Below, piece after piece: positions 24,435-31,960 of a stretch of DNA of 64,000 nucleotides (position 1 is its first letter; each line of letters opens with the position of its first letter). Both the position numbers and the translations under genes were made by a program. The DNA comes from Crossiella equi (lineage in GTDB: Bacteria > Actinomycetota > Actinomycetes > Mycobacteriales > Pseudonocardiaceae): assembly GCF_017876755.1 (NCBI RefSeq), contig NZ_JAGIOO010000001.1:5255786-5319785 (forward strand), in the 5' to 3' direction. The notes beneath the pieces were generated by a model, which saw only the letters and a list, made by a program, of their open reading frames with translations, did not search any database and was not told where the DNA came from.

Positions 24435-25543
24435 GCGAAGCGGACCAGGTGCCTGGCCGTGGCCGGGTCGTCGCAGAAGACCTGGACCGGGATGGCCGCC
24501 ACGCCGATGCGCTCCGGCAGTTCGCGGCACAGGTCGAAGCCGTCGGTGAAGCCCAGCGGGCGGACGTCGGCGCAGACGAAGTAGGTGCCCTCACTGGGCA
24601 GCACGCCGAAGCCCGCCTCGGCCAGGCCCTCGGCCAGGCGGTCGCGCTTGCGTTCCAGGGACTGGCGCAGCTGTTCCACCCAGGGCAGCTCGTGGCGGAG
24701 TGCGTGGGCCACGGCGGGCTGGAACGGGGCGCCGCCGACGAAGGTGAGGAACTGCTTGGCCGCGCGCACGGCCGCCACCAGGTCCTTGTGGCCGCACACC
24801 CAGCCGATCTTCCAGCCGGTCGCGTTGAAGGTCTTGCCCGAGCTGGAGATCGTCAGCGTGCGGTCGGCCATGCCCGGCAGGGTGCCGATCGGGCGGTGCT
24901 CGCGGCCGTCGTAGAGCAGGTGCTCGTAGACCTCGTCGGAGATCACCAGGAAGTCGTGCTGCTGGGCCAGCGCGGCGATCTCACCCAGCTCGGCATCGGT
25001 CAGGACCGTGCCGGTCGGGTTGTGCGGGGTGTTCAGCAGCAGGGCCTTGGTCTTCGGACCGACGGCCGCGCGCAGCGCCTCGACGTCCAGGGCGAACCGG
25101 CCCGAGGCGTCTGGGCGCAGCGCCACCGCCCGGCGGGTGGCACCCGCCATGGCCACGCTCGCGGCGTAGGAGTCGTAGTACGGCTCGATCAGCACCACCT
25201 CGTCGCCCGGTTCGACCAGGGCGATCAGGCAGGCCGCGATGGCCTCGGTGGCCCCGACCGTGACCAGGACCTGCGTGTCCGGGTCGAAGTCCTGGCCGTA
25301 CTGGCCCGCGCGGTGCTCGGCGATGGCCTGGCGCAGCTCCGGGCGGCCGGGGCCGGGCGGGTACTGGTTGACCCCGTCCGCGATCGCCTGCTGGGCGGCC
25401 GCGAGCATCGAGGCCGGACCGTCGGTGTCCGGGAAGCCCTGGCCCAGGTTGACCGCGCCGGTGCGCTGGGCCAACGCGGTCATCTCGGCGAAGATCGTCG
25501 AGGTGAACGGCTGGAGCCGGGAGACGAGAGCGGGAATGGTCAC
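24371..25543 (-). CDS. dapC: PLP-dependent class I aminotransferase (DapC-like)
   Basis: The 390 aa enzyme starts at GTG after CAGGATCAGTGC. It has LGQGFPDTDGP near residue 35, NTPHNPTG, SDEVYEHLLYDG, the PLP Lys in SSSGKTFNATGWKIGW and a C-terminal RFAYCKRDEVLDEAL. Sequence and length match the actinobacterial N-succinyldiaminopimelate aminotransferase group (Rv0858c type) of lysine and peptidoglycan precursor synthesis. Related enzymes act on methionine, glutamine or kynurenine, so substrate is likely rather than proven. It converges on the CHAT gene with a 64-bp overlap. Confidence 0.8.
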   Translation of the reverse strand: MTIPALVSRLQPFTSTIFAEMTALAQRTGAVNLGQGFPDTDGPASMLAAAQQAIADGVNQYPPGPGRPELRQAIAEHRAGQYGQDFDPDTQVLVTVGATEAIAACLIALVEPGDEVVLIEPYYDSYAASVAMAGATRRAVALRPDASGRFALDVEALRAAVGPKTKALLLNTPHNPTGTVLTDAELGEIAALAQQHDFLVISDEVYEHLLYDGREHRPIGTLPGMADRTLTISSSGKTFNATGWKIGWVCGHKDLVAAVRAAKQFLTFVGGAPFQPAVAHALRHELPWVEQLRQSLERKRDRLAEGLAEAGFGVLPSEGTYFVCADVRPLGFTDGFDLCRELPERIGVAAIPVQVFCDDPATARHLVRFAYCKRDEVLDEALLRLAKLGS

Positions 25544-25587
25544 GCACTGATCCTGCAATGTGCCCCGGCTCAGCCACAATCGTAGGC

Positions 25588-26847
25588 GTGCAGCAGCTGA
25601 CCCCGGCCGAGCTGGCCAAGCGCACCGAGCTCCGCAAGATGAAGGCCGTGGCCACGGCTTTCCTGCTGGGCGCGGTCGCCATCTACCTGCTCGGCCGCTG
25701 GCAGGAAACTTCCGGCGCGGGCGCCTGGGCGGGCTACGTGCGGGCGGCGGCGGAGGCGGGCATGGTCGGCGCGCTGGCCGACTGGTTCGCGGTGACCGCG
25801 CTGTTCCGGCGGCCGCTGGGCCTGCCGATCCCGCACACCGCGATCATCCCGACCCGCAAGAAGGAGCTGGGCGACAGCCTCGGCGACTTCGTCGGCGCGA
25901 ACTTCCTGTCCACCGACGTGGTGCGGGACAAGCTGCGCCGGGTGGGCATCGCCGGTCGGCTCGGCGCCTGGCTGGCCACTCCCGGGCACGCCGAGCGCGT
26001 CACCGAGGAGCTGGCCACCGCCGTGCGCGGCGCGGTCGCGGTGCTGCGCGACGAGGACGTGCAGGCGGTGCTGGAGTCCGCGGTGGTGCGCAAGCTGGTG
26101 GACCGGCCCTGGGGCCCGCCGCTGGGCAAGCTGCTCAGCCAGACCTTCGCCGATGGCGCCCACCACAAGCTCGTCGACCTGCTCCTGGACCGCGCCCACG
26201 ACTACGTGCTGCTCAACGAGGAGACGCTGAAGTCCCTGGTCACCGACCGGGCGCCGAGCTGGTCGCCCAAGTTCGTGGAAGGCCTGGTCGCGGACAAGGT
26301 CTACAACGAGCTGCTGTCCTTCGCCTGGGCCGCCAAGACCGAGCCCGAGCACCCGGTGCGCGTCTCGCTGGACAAGTTCCTGGTCGAGTTCGCCGACGAC
26401 CTCCAGCACGACCCGGACACCATGGAACGCGCCGAGGCGGTCAAACAGCAGGTGGTGGACCACCCGGACGTGCAGAACCTGGTCGGCTCGGCCTGGGGCA
26501 CGGCCAAGAAGATGATCCTGGACGCCGCCGAGGACCCCTCCAGCGAGTTCCGGGTCCGGGTGCGCGACGGCCTGCGCACCCTGGGCCGCAAGCTCGACGC
26601 GGACCCGGAGCTGCGGGCCAAGGTCGACGGCTGGCTGGAGAGCGCGGCGGTCTACCTGGTCACCAACTACCAGGCCGAGATCGTCACGCTGATCACCGAC
26701 ACCGTGGAGCGCTGGGACGGCGAGCAGACCGCCCGCAAGGTCGAACTGCAGGTCGGTCGCGACCTGCAGTTCATCCGGATCAACGGCACCGTGGTCGGCG
26801 CGCTCGCGGGCCTGGTGATCCACACCCTGTCCACCCTGCTGTTCTAG
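25588..26847 (+). CDS. DUF445 membrane protein
   Basis: The product has 419 aa from a GTG start placed 7 nt after CACAAT, consistent with a leaderless message. An N-terminal helix (AVATAFLLGAVAIYLLG) is followed by GALADWFAVTALFRRPLGLPIPHTAIIP, the hallmark of DUF445, then a long helical region and a C-terminal hydrophobic helix (GTVVGALAGLVIHTLSTLLF). Role unknown; probably bound to the inner membrane. It shares the four bases CTAG with the convergent gene, so each stop codon is read from the same site. Confidence 0.88.
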   Translation: MQQLTPAELAKRTELRKMKAVATAFLLGAVAIYLLGRWQETSGAGAWAGYVRAAAEAGMVGALADWFAVTALFRRPLGLPIPHTAIIPTRKKELGDSLGDFVGANFLSTDVVRDKLRRVGIAGRLGAWLATPGHAERVTEELATAVRGAVAVLRDEDVQAVLESAVVRKLVDRPWGPPLGKLLSQTFADGAHHKLVDLLLDRAHDYVLLNEETLKSLVTDRAPSWSPKFVEGLVADKVYNELLSFAWAAKTEPEHPVRVSLDKFLVEFADDLQHDPDTMERAEAVKQQVVDHPDVQNLVGSAWGTAKKMILDAAEDPSSEFRVRVRDGLRTLGRKLDADPELRAKVDGWLESAAVYLVTNYQAEIVTLITDTVERWDGEQTARKVELQVGRDLQFIRINGTVVGALAGLVIHTLSTLLF

Positions 26848-27434
26848 ATGGCCAGGCGGCGCTTCTCCAGCACGGCCGCGATCACGAAGCCGCCGCTGCC
26901 CGCGAGGGCGAGCAGCCAGAACATGCCGGGCGTGCCGAGGAAGAGCGCGGCCGTGGACAGCAGGGCCAGGTAGGTGCCGAGCACGTAGTGCAGGACGTTG
27001 CGGCGGACCGCGCCCTCGGCCAGGTAGATCAGGCCGACCACGAAGCCCGCGCCCGACGGCCACAGCACCGACTGGAGGTCCGGCATGCCCTCCATCGAGT
27101 GCAGGCCGGTGATCAGCAGGAACACCGCGCCCATGCCGACCACCCAGGAGGCGCCGAGCAGGTTGCCGGACAGCGCCTCGGCCTTGTCCGCACCCTTCAT
27201 GGCACGTAGCGCGGCGATCGTGGCCAGCACCGAACCGGTGGCCAGGCCCAGTGCCAGCAGCGTCATCGGCAGCCAGCCCGGCAGCGCCAGGACCGGGTCG
27301 CTGCCCTTGGCCAGGGCCGAGGCGCCGTGCCCGAACAGGTAGGCACCGGCGAAGCCGAGGTAGGCGCCCCGGCTGTCGACCTCGCGGGGGCGGGCGGTGG
27401 CGCGGGGCAGCGGGGCGGCGAAGGCGGTGGTCAT
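26844..27434 (-). CDS. Small polytopic membrane protein in the oxidoreductase operon
   Basis: The 196 aa protein has about six hydrophobic segments (for example LPMTLLALGLATGSVLATIA and FVVGLIYLAEGA, ending FWLLALAGSGGFVIAAVLEK). I do not recognise the family. The ATG follows CCAGGAG and overlaps the stop of the upstream TetR gene as ATGA. It is the last gene of an operon oxidoreductase - TetR - membrane protein, which suggests a role linked to a small redox-active or toxic compound. Confidence 0.75.
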   Translation of the reverse strand: MTTAFAAPLPRATARPREVDSRGAYLGFAGAYLFGHGASALAKGSDPVLALPGWLPMTLLALGLATGSVLATIAALRAMKGADKAEALSGNLLGASWVVGMGAVFLLITGLHSMEGMPDLQSVLWPSGAGFVVGLIYLAEGAVRRNVLHYVLGTYLALLSTAALFLGTPGMFWLLALAGSGGFVIAAVLEKRRLAI

Positions 27435-28057
27435 GGCTGGCTCCTGGTGAGGTGTGCGAGGGGGAGGGCGATGCGCTGGGTGATGTCGGCGGGCCAGGGG
27501 TGGGCCCGGGCGACGGAGAGCTGGTGGGCCAGGCCGTGCAGGCCCAGCCACAGGGCGATGGCGTCGTGCTCGGGGGCGTCGCTGGTGCACTGGCCCTCGG
27601 CGGCGCACTGGCGCAGCAGGTCGGCGAGCACGCCGAGCGCCTCCGCGCCGAGGTTGACGAGCACGTCGGTGGTGAGCCCGCCCGCGCCGACCACGGGCTG
27701 CCAGGCGCCGTCGAACATGGCCCGGTAGCGCTCGGGGTGGTCACGGGCGAAGCCCAGGTAGGCGGCGCACACGGCGAAGAGCCGGGGCCGGGGCCCGGGA
27801 CCGGCCTGCTCGCTCGCGGTGCGGATGCGGCGGGCCAGGTCGGCGAAGGCCTGGCGGACCACGGCGAGCATCAGGGTGGGCTGGTCGGGGAAGTGCCGGT
27901 AGATCGAGGGGGCGGAGATGCCCGCCCGGTTCGCCACGGCGCGCAGGGTCACGGCCCGTTCGCCACCGCCCGCGTCGAGCAGTGCGGTGGCGGCGATCAA
28001 GATCTCCTCGCGGAGCAGCGCGCCCTCGCCCCGCCGGTTCCTGATCCGGACGCCCAT
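27431..28057 (-). CDS. TetR-family regulator (paralogue of the one at 29214)
   Basis: The 208 aa regulator has the motif GISAPSIYRHFPDQPTLMLA in its DNA-binding domain. The N-terminal RNRRGEGALLREEI and much of the ligand domain (ALWLGLHGLAHQ) match the TetR at 29214-29840, indicating duplication. Its ATG overlaps the oxidoreductase stop as TGATG, and its stop overlaps the membrane-protein start. It probably controls its own operon together with the divergent paralogue. Confidence 0.9.
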   Translation of the reverse strand: MGVRIRNRRGEGALLREEILIAATALLDAGGGERAVTLRAVANRAGISAPSIYRHFPDQPTLMLAVVRQAFADLARRIRTASEQAGPGPRPRLFAVCAAYLGFARDHPERYRAMFDGAWQPVVGAGGLTTDVLVNLGAEALGVLADLLRQCAAEGQCTSDAPEHDAIALWLGLHGLAHQLSVARAHPWPADITQRIALPLAHLTRSQP

Positions 28058-29106
28058 CAGGCGCTCGGCTCGCCGACGATGACGACCTTGCCCAGCACCG
28101 TGCGCGACTCCGCGAGCGCCAGCGCGGCACCGGCCTTGGTCAGCGGGAACGTGGCGGCGACCTGCGCGGTCAGCACGCCCTCGGCCACCAGCCGCAGCAC
28201 CTCGGTCAGGTCCTGGGCCAGGCGGGCGCGGAAGGCGGCGAGGCGGCGCTTGCCCGCCCAGAAGTTGTAGAAGGTGGCGCCGCGGCCGTTGGGCAGCAGG
28301 TTCCACAGCAGCAGCCTGCCGAACAGCGCCAGCACGGGCAGCCGCGAGTCGCCGTCCTCGTCCTTGGTGGCCGCGGTGCCGTAGGAGACCAGCGTGCCGC
28401 CGCGGCGCAGCAGCCGCCAGGACTCGGTGATGCCCGCGCCGCCGACGTGGTCGAAGACCGCGTCCACACCTTCGGGCGCCAGCTCGCGGATGCGCCGGTA
28501 CATCTCCGGGTCGCGGTAGTCGACCGGGATCGCGCCCAGCTCGCGCACGGTGTCGTGGTGCTTGGGCGAGGCGGTGCCGATCACCGTGATCCCGGCGTGC
28601 CGGGCCAGCTGCACCAGCGTCGAGCCCACGCCGCCGTTGGCGCCCAGCACCACGATCGTGCCGCCGCGCTTGACCTTCGCCGAGCGGTGCAGCATCTGCC
28701 ACGCGGTGACGCCGTTGACCACCACGGTCTCCGCGGCCGCCGAGTCCACCGCGTCCGGCACCGGCACCAGGTCCGCCGCGTCCAGCAGCAGGGCGCTGGC
28801 CCAGCCGCCGATCTTGGTGACCGCGGCGAAGCGGCGCCCGACCAGCGCGGGGTCGGTACCCGGGCCCGTCGAGACGACCGTGCCGACCACGTCGTAGCCG
28901 GGCACGAAGGGGAACGGCGGCTGGTCGTAGTACTTGCCCCGGCGCATCTGCTGCTCGGCGAAGGACACCCCGGTCGCGTCCATCCGCAGCACGACCTGGC
29001 CCGCGCCGGGCGCCGGGAGCTCGCGGTTGCGGACCTGAAGGCCGTCGGCCTCGACCTTGCCGGGCAGGACGATCTCGGTGGCGGTGGTGACGGTGCTGCT
29101 CTGCAT
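28057..29106 (-). CDS. Zinc-free medium-chain quinone oxidoreductase (NADPH type)
   Basis: This 349 aa enzyme has the GroES-like part with PFPFVPGYDVVGTVVSTG and the Rossmann motif VLGANGGVGSTLVQLARHAG. The Cys and His zinc ligands of alcohol dehydrogenases are absent, which places it with quinone oxidoreductases or enoyl reductases. It would reduce quinones or alpha,beta-unsaturated carbonyls with NAD(P)H. Start ATG 29106 follows CGGAGCCCGAG. It is first in an operon with a TetR and a membrane protein and faces a second TetR. TTACGGCCGTAA palindromes lie between. Confidence 0.9.
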   Translation of the reverse strand: MQSSTVTTATEIVLPGKVEADGLQVRNRELPAPGAGQVVLRMDATGVSFAEQQMRRGKYYDQPPFPFVPGYDVVGTVVSTGPGTDPALVGRRFAAVTKIGGWASALLLDAADLVPVPDAVDSAAAETVVVNGVTAWQMLHRSAKVKRGGTIVVLGANGGVGSTLVQLARHAGITVIGTASPKHHDTVRELGAIPVDYRDPEMYRRIRELAPEGVDAVFDHVGGAGITESWRLLRRGGTLVSYGTAATKDEDGDSRLPVLALFGRLLLWNLLPNGRGATFYNFWAGKRRLAAFRARLAQDLTEVLRLVAEGVLTAQVAATFPLTKAGAALALAESRTVLGKVVIVGEPSA

Positions 29107-29132
29107 CTCGGGCTCCGATCCGGTCGTTGTGA

Positions 29133-29144
29133 TTACGGCCGTAA
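29133..29144. promoter_or_regulatory. TetR operator candidate 1
   Basis: TTACGGCCGTAA is a perfect 12-bp palindrome 27 bp upstream of the oxidoreductase start. It fits a site for one or both flanking paralogous TetR proteins. Confidence 0.6.
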
Positions 29145-29177
29145 GGTTACGCACGTTCGCTCAAGCTGCGCAAGAGC

Positions 29178-29189
29178 TAACGTCCGTAA
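29178..29189. promoter_or_regulatory. TetR operator candidate 2
   Basis: TAACGTCCGTAA differs from TTACGGCCGTAA at two positions and lies 24 bp before the second TetR start, just upstream of its TAAACT -10-like hexamer. Two related sites in one divergent region fit cross- and autoregulation. Confidence 0.5.
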
Positions 29190-29213
29190 GTTTTGTCCTG
29201 TAAACTCACGGCC

Positions 29214-29840
29214 ATGGGAGACGAGAAGACCGCGCGCACGCGCAACCGCCGGGGCGAGGGCGGGCGCCTGCGCGAGGAGATCGTGGCCGCGGCGGTGAAC
29301 CTGCTGGACGAGGCGGGGGACAGCGGTGCGGTCACGCTGCGCGCGGTGGCCCGGCAGGCCGGGATCGCGGCCCCCTCGATCTACCGGCACTTCCCCGACC
29401 AGCCGAGCATCATGCTGGCCGTCGTGCAGCTGGCCTTCGACGAGCTGTACGAGCGGCTGTCCTCAGCCCGGGACGCCGCGCCCGAGGAGCCCAGGGCGCG
29501 GCTGTTCGCGGTGAGCGAGGCCTACCTCGACTTCGCCGAGCGGCACCCGGGGCGCTACCGCACGATGTTCGGCGGGGCGTGGATGCCCGACCTGAGCGCG
29601 ACCGTGCTGACCGAGAGCGACATGACGGCGCTGGGCCAGGACAGCCTGGGGCTGCTCGCCGAGGCGCTGGCGGGATGTGTGGAGGCGGGTCTGGCCACCA
29701 GCGACGACCTGGCCGCGGACGCGGTCGCGCTGTGGCTGGGGCTGCACGGGCTGGCCCACCAGCGGGCGGTCACCGTGGTCTTCCCGGGGCCGGACGACAT
29801 CGCCGAGCGCATGATCACCGCGCTGGCGCACCTGCGCTGA
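29214..29840 (+). CDS. TetR-family regulator (paralogue of the one at 27431)
   Basis: The 208 aa regulator has AGIAAPSIYRHFPDQPSIMLA as its recognition region. It is clearly paralogous to the regulator at 27431-28057, sharing RNRRGEG, LREEI and ALWLGLHGLAHQ. TAAACT ends 7 nt before the ATG with no ribosome site, suggesting a leaderless message. It is divergent from the oxidoreductase operon. A strong hairpin follows the stop. Confidence 0.9.
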   Translation: MGDEKTARTRNRRGEGGRLREEIVAAAVNLLDEAGDSGAVTLRAVARQAGIAAPSIYRHFPDQPSIMLAVVQLAFDELYERLSSARDAAPEEPRARLFAVSEAYLDFAERHPGRYRTMFGGAWMPDLSATVLTESDMTALGQDSLGLLAEALAGCVEAGLATSDDLAADAVALWLGLHGLAHQRAVTVVFPGPDDIAERMITALAHLR

Positions 29841-29852
29841 GCCCGGGGGACC

Positions 29853-29885
29853 GGACCGCCTGGTAGGGGATCCACCAGGCGGTCC
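29853..29885. terminator. 12-bp perfect stem hairpin between convergent genes
   Basis: GGACCGCCTGGT pairs perfectly with ACCAGGCGGTCC around a 9-nt loop, 12 bp after the TetR stop and before the end of the convergent VanY-type gene. No T tract; probably a bidirectional terminator. Confidence 0.65.
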
Positions 29886-29942
29886 AGCCGTGCCGACGGG
29901 CATGTCGGGGGGCGACCACGCCGACGGCAGTCAGTGGGCACC

Positions 29943-30584
29943 TCAAGGATGAGGCAGCAACTCCGGGCAACCCTGGCTCCTATAGGAAGCCTTGTACTCG
30001 AAGTGCCACGGCTCGTTGGCATAGCGCCGACACCAGCCGAGCTCTCCCTTGGTGCGCTCCAGCCATGCTGCCGAAGCACGGGGCTGTACGTCCACCGCCC
30101 AGCCCTGCACGTGCAGCGACTGGCTCGGCGGCAGCACGTACTGCCGGGCCTTGGCCTCGCTGCCGTGCTGGGCCACCGCCGCGTCGAACTGGGCCTGCTG
30201 CTGGGCCACCGTGCGCTTGCCCTCTTCCACGCACAGGGTCAGCCCGGCCTGCCAGCCCGCGGCCCGCGCCTCGCGCCAGGCCTGCGCGGCCTCCTTCTTC
30301 AGGTCGTCGACCGGCTTGTCGAAGAAGCTCGGGTCGTCCGCGCAGATGGGCTTGCCGTCCTTGTTGAGCTTCGGTTTCGGCTGCTCCGGCAGCGGCGGCG
30401 GGTCGACCCGGACCACCGCGGGCACCGTGGCCGAGGTGGTCGCCGCCGAGGAGCCGGTCGCGGCCGACTCGTCCGGGCCCGCCCACTCCGTCGCGTCCTC
30501 CCACACCCCGGTGCTGCCCAGCACGCCGACCAGCGCCCCGGCCAGTCCCAGGGCCAGCGCCAGCCCGATGATCTTCCGTCGCAC
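29943..30584 (-). CDS. Second VanY-type D-alanyl-D-alanine carboxypeptidase
   Basis: The 213 aa protein starts at GTG after GAGGAGGTCGCC. An N-terminal hydrophobic segment (IIGLALALGLAGALVGVLG) serves as anchor or signal, followed by a linker and an M15B domain with SLHVQGWAVDV and EPWHFEYKAS. It should trim D-Ala from peptidoglycan stem peptides outside the membrane. It shares the domain order and KARxYVLPP-type loop of the enzyme at 5695-6354. It is divergent from the PadR-ABC operon, about 115 bp away. Confidence 0.86.
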   Translation of the reverse strand: MRRKIIGLALALGLAGALVGVLGSTGVWEDATEWAGPDESAATGSSAATTSATVPAVVRVDPPPLPEQPKPKLNKDGKPICADDPSFFDKPVDDLKKEAAQAWREARAAGWQAGLTLCVEEGKRTVAQQQAQFDAAVAQHGSEAKARQYVLPPSQSLHVQGWAVDVQPRASAAWLERTKGELGWCRRYANEPWHFEYKASYRSQGCPELLPHP

Positions 30585-30659
30585 GGCGACCTCCTCACCC
30601 CCTACTACGGAGCCGCCGCTTGCTCGGTTGCATCTACTCCAATCAGGCTATTCGATGTG

Positions 30660-30693
30660 TGTATAGACCCTATGTATAGCCGCTGTGTAGATT
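30660..30693 (+). promoter_or_regulatory. PadR promoter with repeated TGTATAG motifs
   Basis: TGTATAG occurs at 30660-30666 and 30673-30679, with TGTGTAG at 30684-30690; ATAG-ACC-CTAT forms a short inverted repeat within. TAGATT (30688-30693) is a good -10 element ending 7 nt before the padR ATG. The repeats overlap this promoter, as expected for autorepression. Confidence 0.5.
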
Positions 30694-30700
30694 CGAGGGC

Positions 30701-31225
30701 ATGTCTATTGGACACACCCTGCTGGGGCTGTTGGAGGAGGGACCGCGGCACGGCTACGACCTGAAGCGTGCCTACGACGAGCGGTTCGGGCAGGACCGGC
30801 CGTTGCACTACGGGCAGGTCTACTCGACGTTGTCGCGGTTGCTGCGCAACGGGCTGGTGCAGGTCGAGGGTGTGGAGCAGGGTGAGGGGCCGGAGCGCAA
30901 GCGGTATGCCATCACCGGTGCGGGGATCACCGATGTGGACGCGTGGCTGGGCAGTCCGGAGAAGCCGGAGCCCTATCTGCAGAACACCCTCTACACCAAG
31001 GTCGTGCTGGCGTTGCTGTCCGGCCGGTCGGCCGCCGAGGTGCTGGACATCCAGCGGGGTGCGCATCTGCGGTTGATGCGGGAGCTGACCCAGCGCAAGA
31101 ACACCGGGGACCTGGCCGCGCAGCTGATCTGTGATCACGCGTTGTTCCATCTGGAGGCTGATCTGCGCTGGTTGGAGCTGACCGCGGCGCGGTTGGAGGA
31201 GCTGGCGAAGGAAGTGCGGGCATGA
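30701..31225 (+). CDS. PadR-family transcriptional repressor
   Basis: The 174 aa protein has an N-terminal winged helix (LLGLLEEGPRHGYDLKRAYD, LHYGQVYSTLSRLLRNGLV) and the C-terminal helical dimerisation domain of the Vir_act_alpha_C type. PadR proteins beside ABC exporters usually respond to the exported drug or antibiotic. The gene overlaps the ABC ATPase gene by four bases (ATGA), so it should control this transporter operon. The start is probably leaderless. Confidence 0.92.
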   Translation: MSIGHTLLGLLEEGPRHGYDLKRAYDERFGQDRPLHYGQVYSTLSRLLRNGLVQVEGVEQGEGPERKRYAITGAGITDVDAWLGSPEKPEPYLQNTLYTKVVLALLSGRSAAEVLDIQRGAHLRLMRELTQRKNTGDLAAQLICDHALFHLEADLRWLELTAARLEELAKEVRA

Positions 31226-31911
31226 CCGAGGTGAACGGGCCGTTGCTGGCCGGGGTGGAGTTGCACAAGGCGTTCGGGCCGACGCCGGCGTTGGCCGGGG
31301 CGGGGATGCGGGTCAACCCCGGTGAGGTCGTGGCGGTGATGGGGCCCTCTGGTTCGGGCAAGTCGACGTTGTTGCACTGCCTGGCCGGGATCCTGGTGCC
31401 GGATTCGGGGCGGGTGAGTTATCGGGGTCGGGAGATGTCGGCGATGGCGGAGTCGGAGCGCAGTGCGTTGCGGCGTACCGATTTCGGGTTTGTCTTCCAG
31501 TTCGGGCAGTTGGTGCCGGAGCTGACCGCGGTGGAGAACGTGGCGTTGCCGTTGCGGTTGGGTGGGATGCGGCGCAAGCAGGCTGAGGCCAGGGCTTTGG
31601 ACTGGTTGGAACGCCTGGAGGTCGCTGATGTGGGCAGGAAGCGTCCGGGTGAGACCTCGGGTGGGCAGGGGCAGCGGGTGGCGGTGGCGCGGGCGCTGGT
31701 GACCGGGCCGCGGGTGGTCTTCGCTGATGAGCCGACCGGTGCGCTGGACTCGCTGAATGGTGAGCGGGTGATGCGGTTGTTGGTGGCCGCGGCGAAGGAC
31801 ACCGGTGCCGCGGTGGTGCTGGTCACGCATGAGGCGCGGGTGGCGGCGTATTCCGATCGTGAGGTCGTGGTGCGGGACGGGCGCACCCGGGACGTGGAGC
31901 TGGTCGGCTGA
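31222..31911 (+). CDS. ABC transporter ATPase (LolD/MacB type)
   Basis: The 229 aa ATPase has Walker A GPSGSGKST near residue 40, signature TSGGQGQR instead of LSGGQ, Walker B VVFADEP and the H-loop VTHEARVA. It resembles the ATPases of FtsX/MacB-type exporters and peptide-resistance systems. The two large permeases encoded next would complete the transporter. Its start overlaps the padR stop. Confidence 0.93.
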   Translation: MTEVNGPLLAGVELHKAFGPTPALAGAGMRVNPGEVVAVMGPSGSGKSTLLHCLAGILVPDSGRVSYRGREMSAMAESERSALRRTDFGFVFQFGQLVPELTAVENVALPLRLGGMRRKQAEARALDWLERLEVADVGRKRPGETSGGQGQRVAVARALVTGPRVVFADEPTGALDSLNGERVMRLLVAAAKDTGAAVVLVTHEARVAAYSDREVVVRDGRTRDVELVG

Positions 31912-31960
31912 TGGTCGTCCGGACGGAGGAATCCTCGCTCGAGACGTTTGGGGTCCGTCG

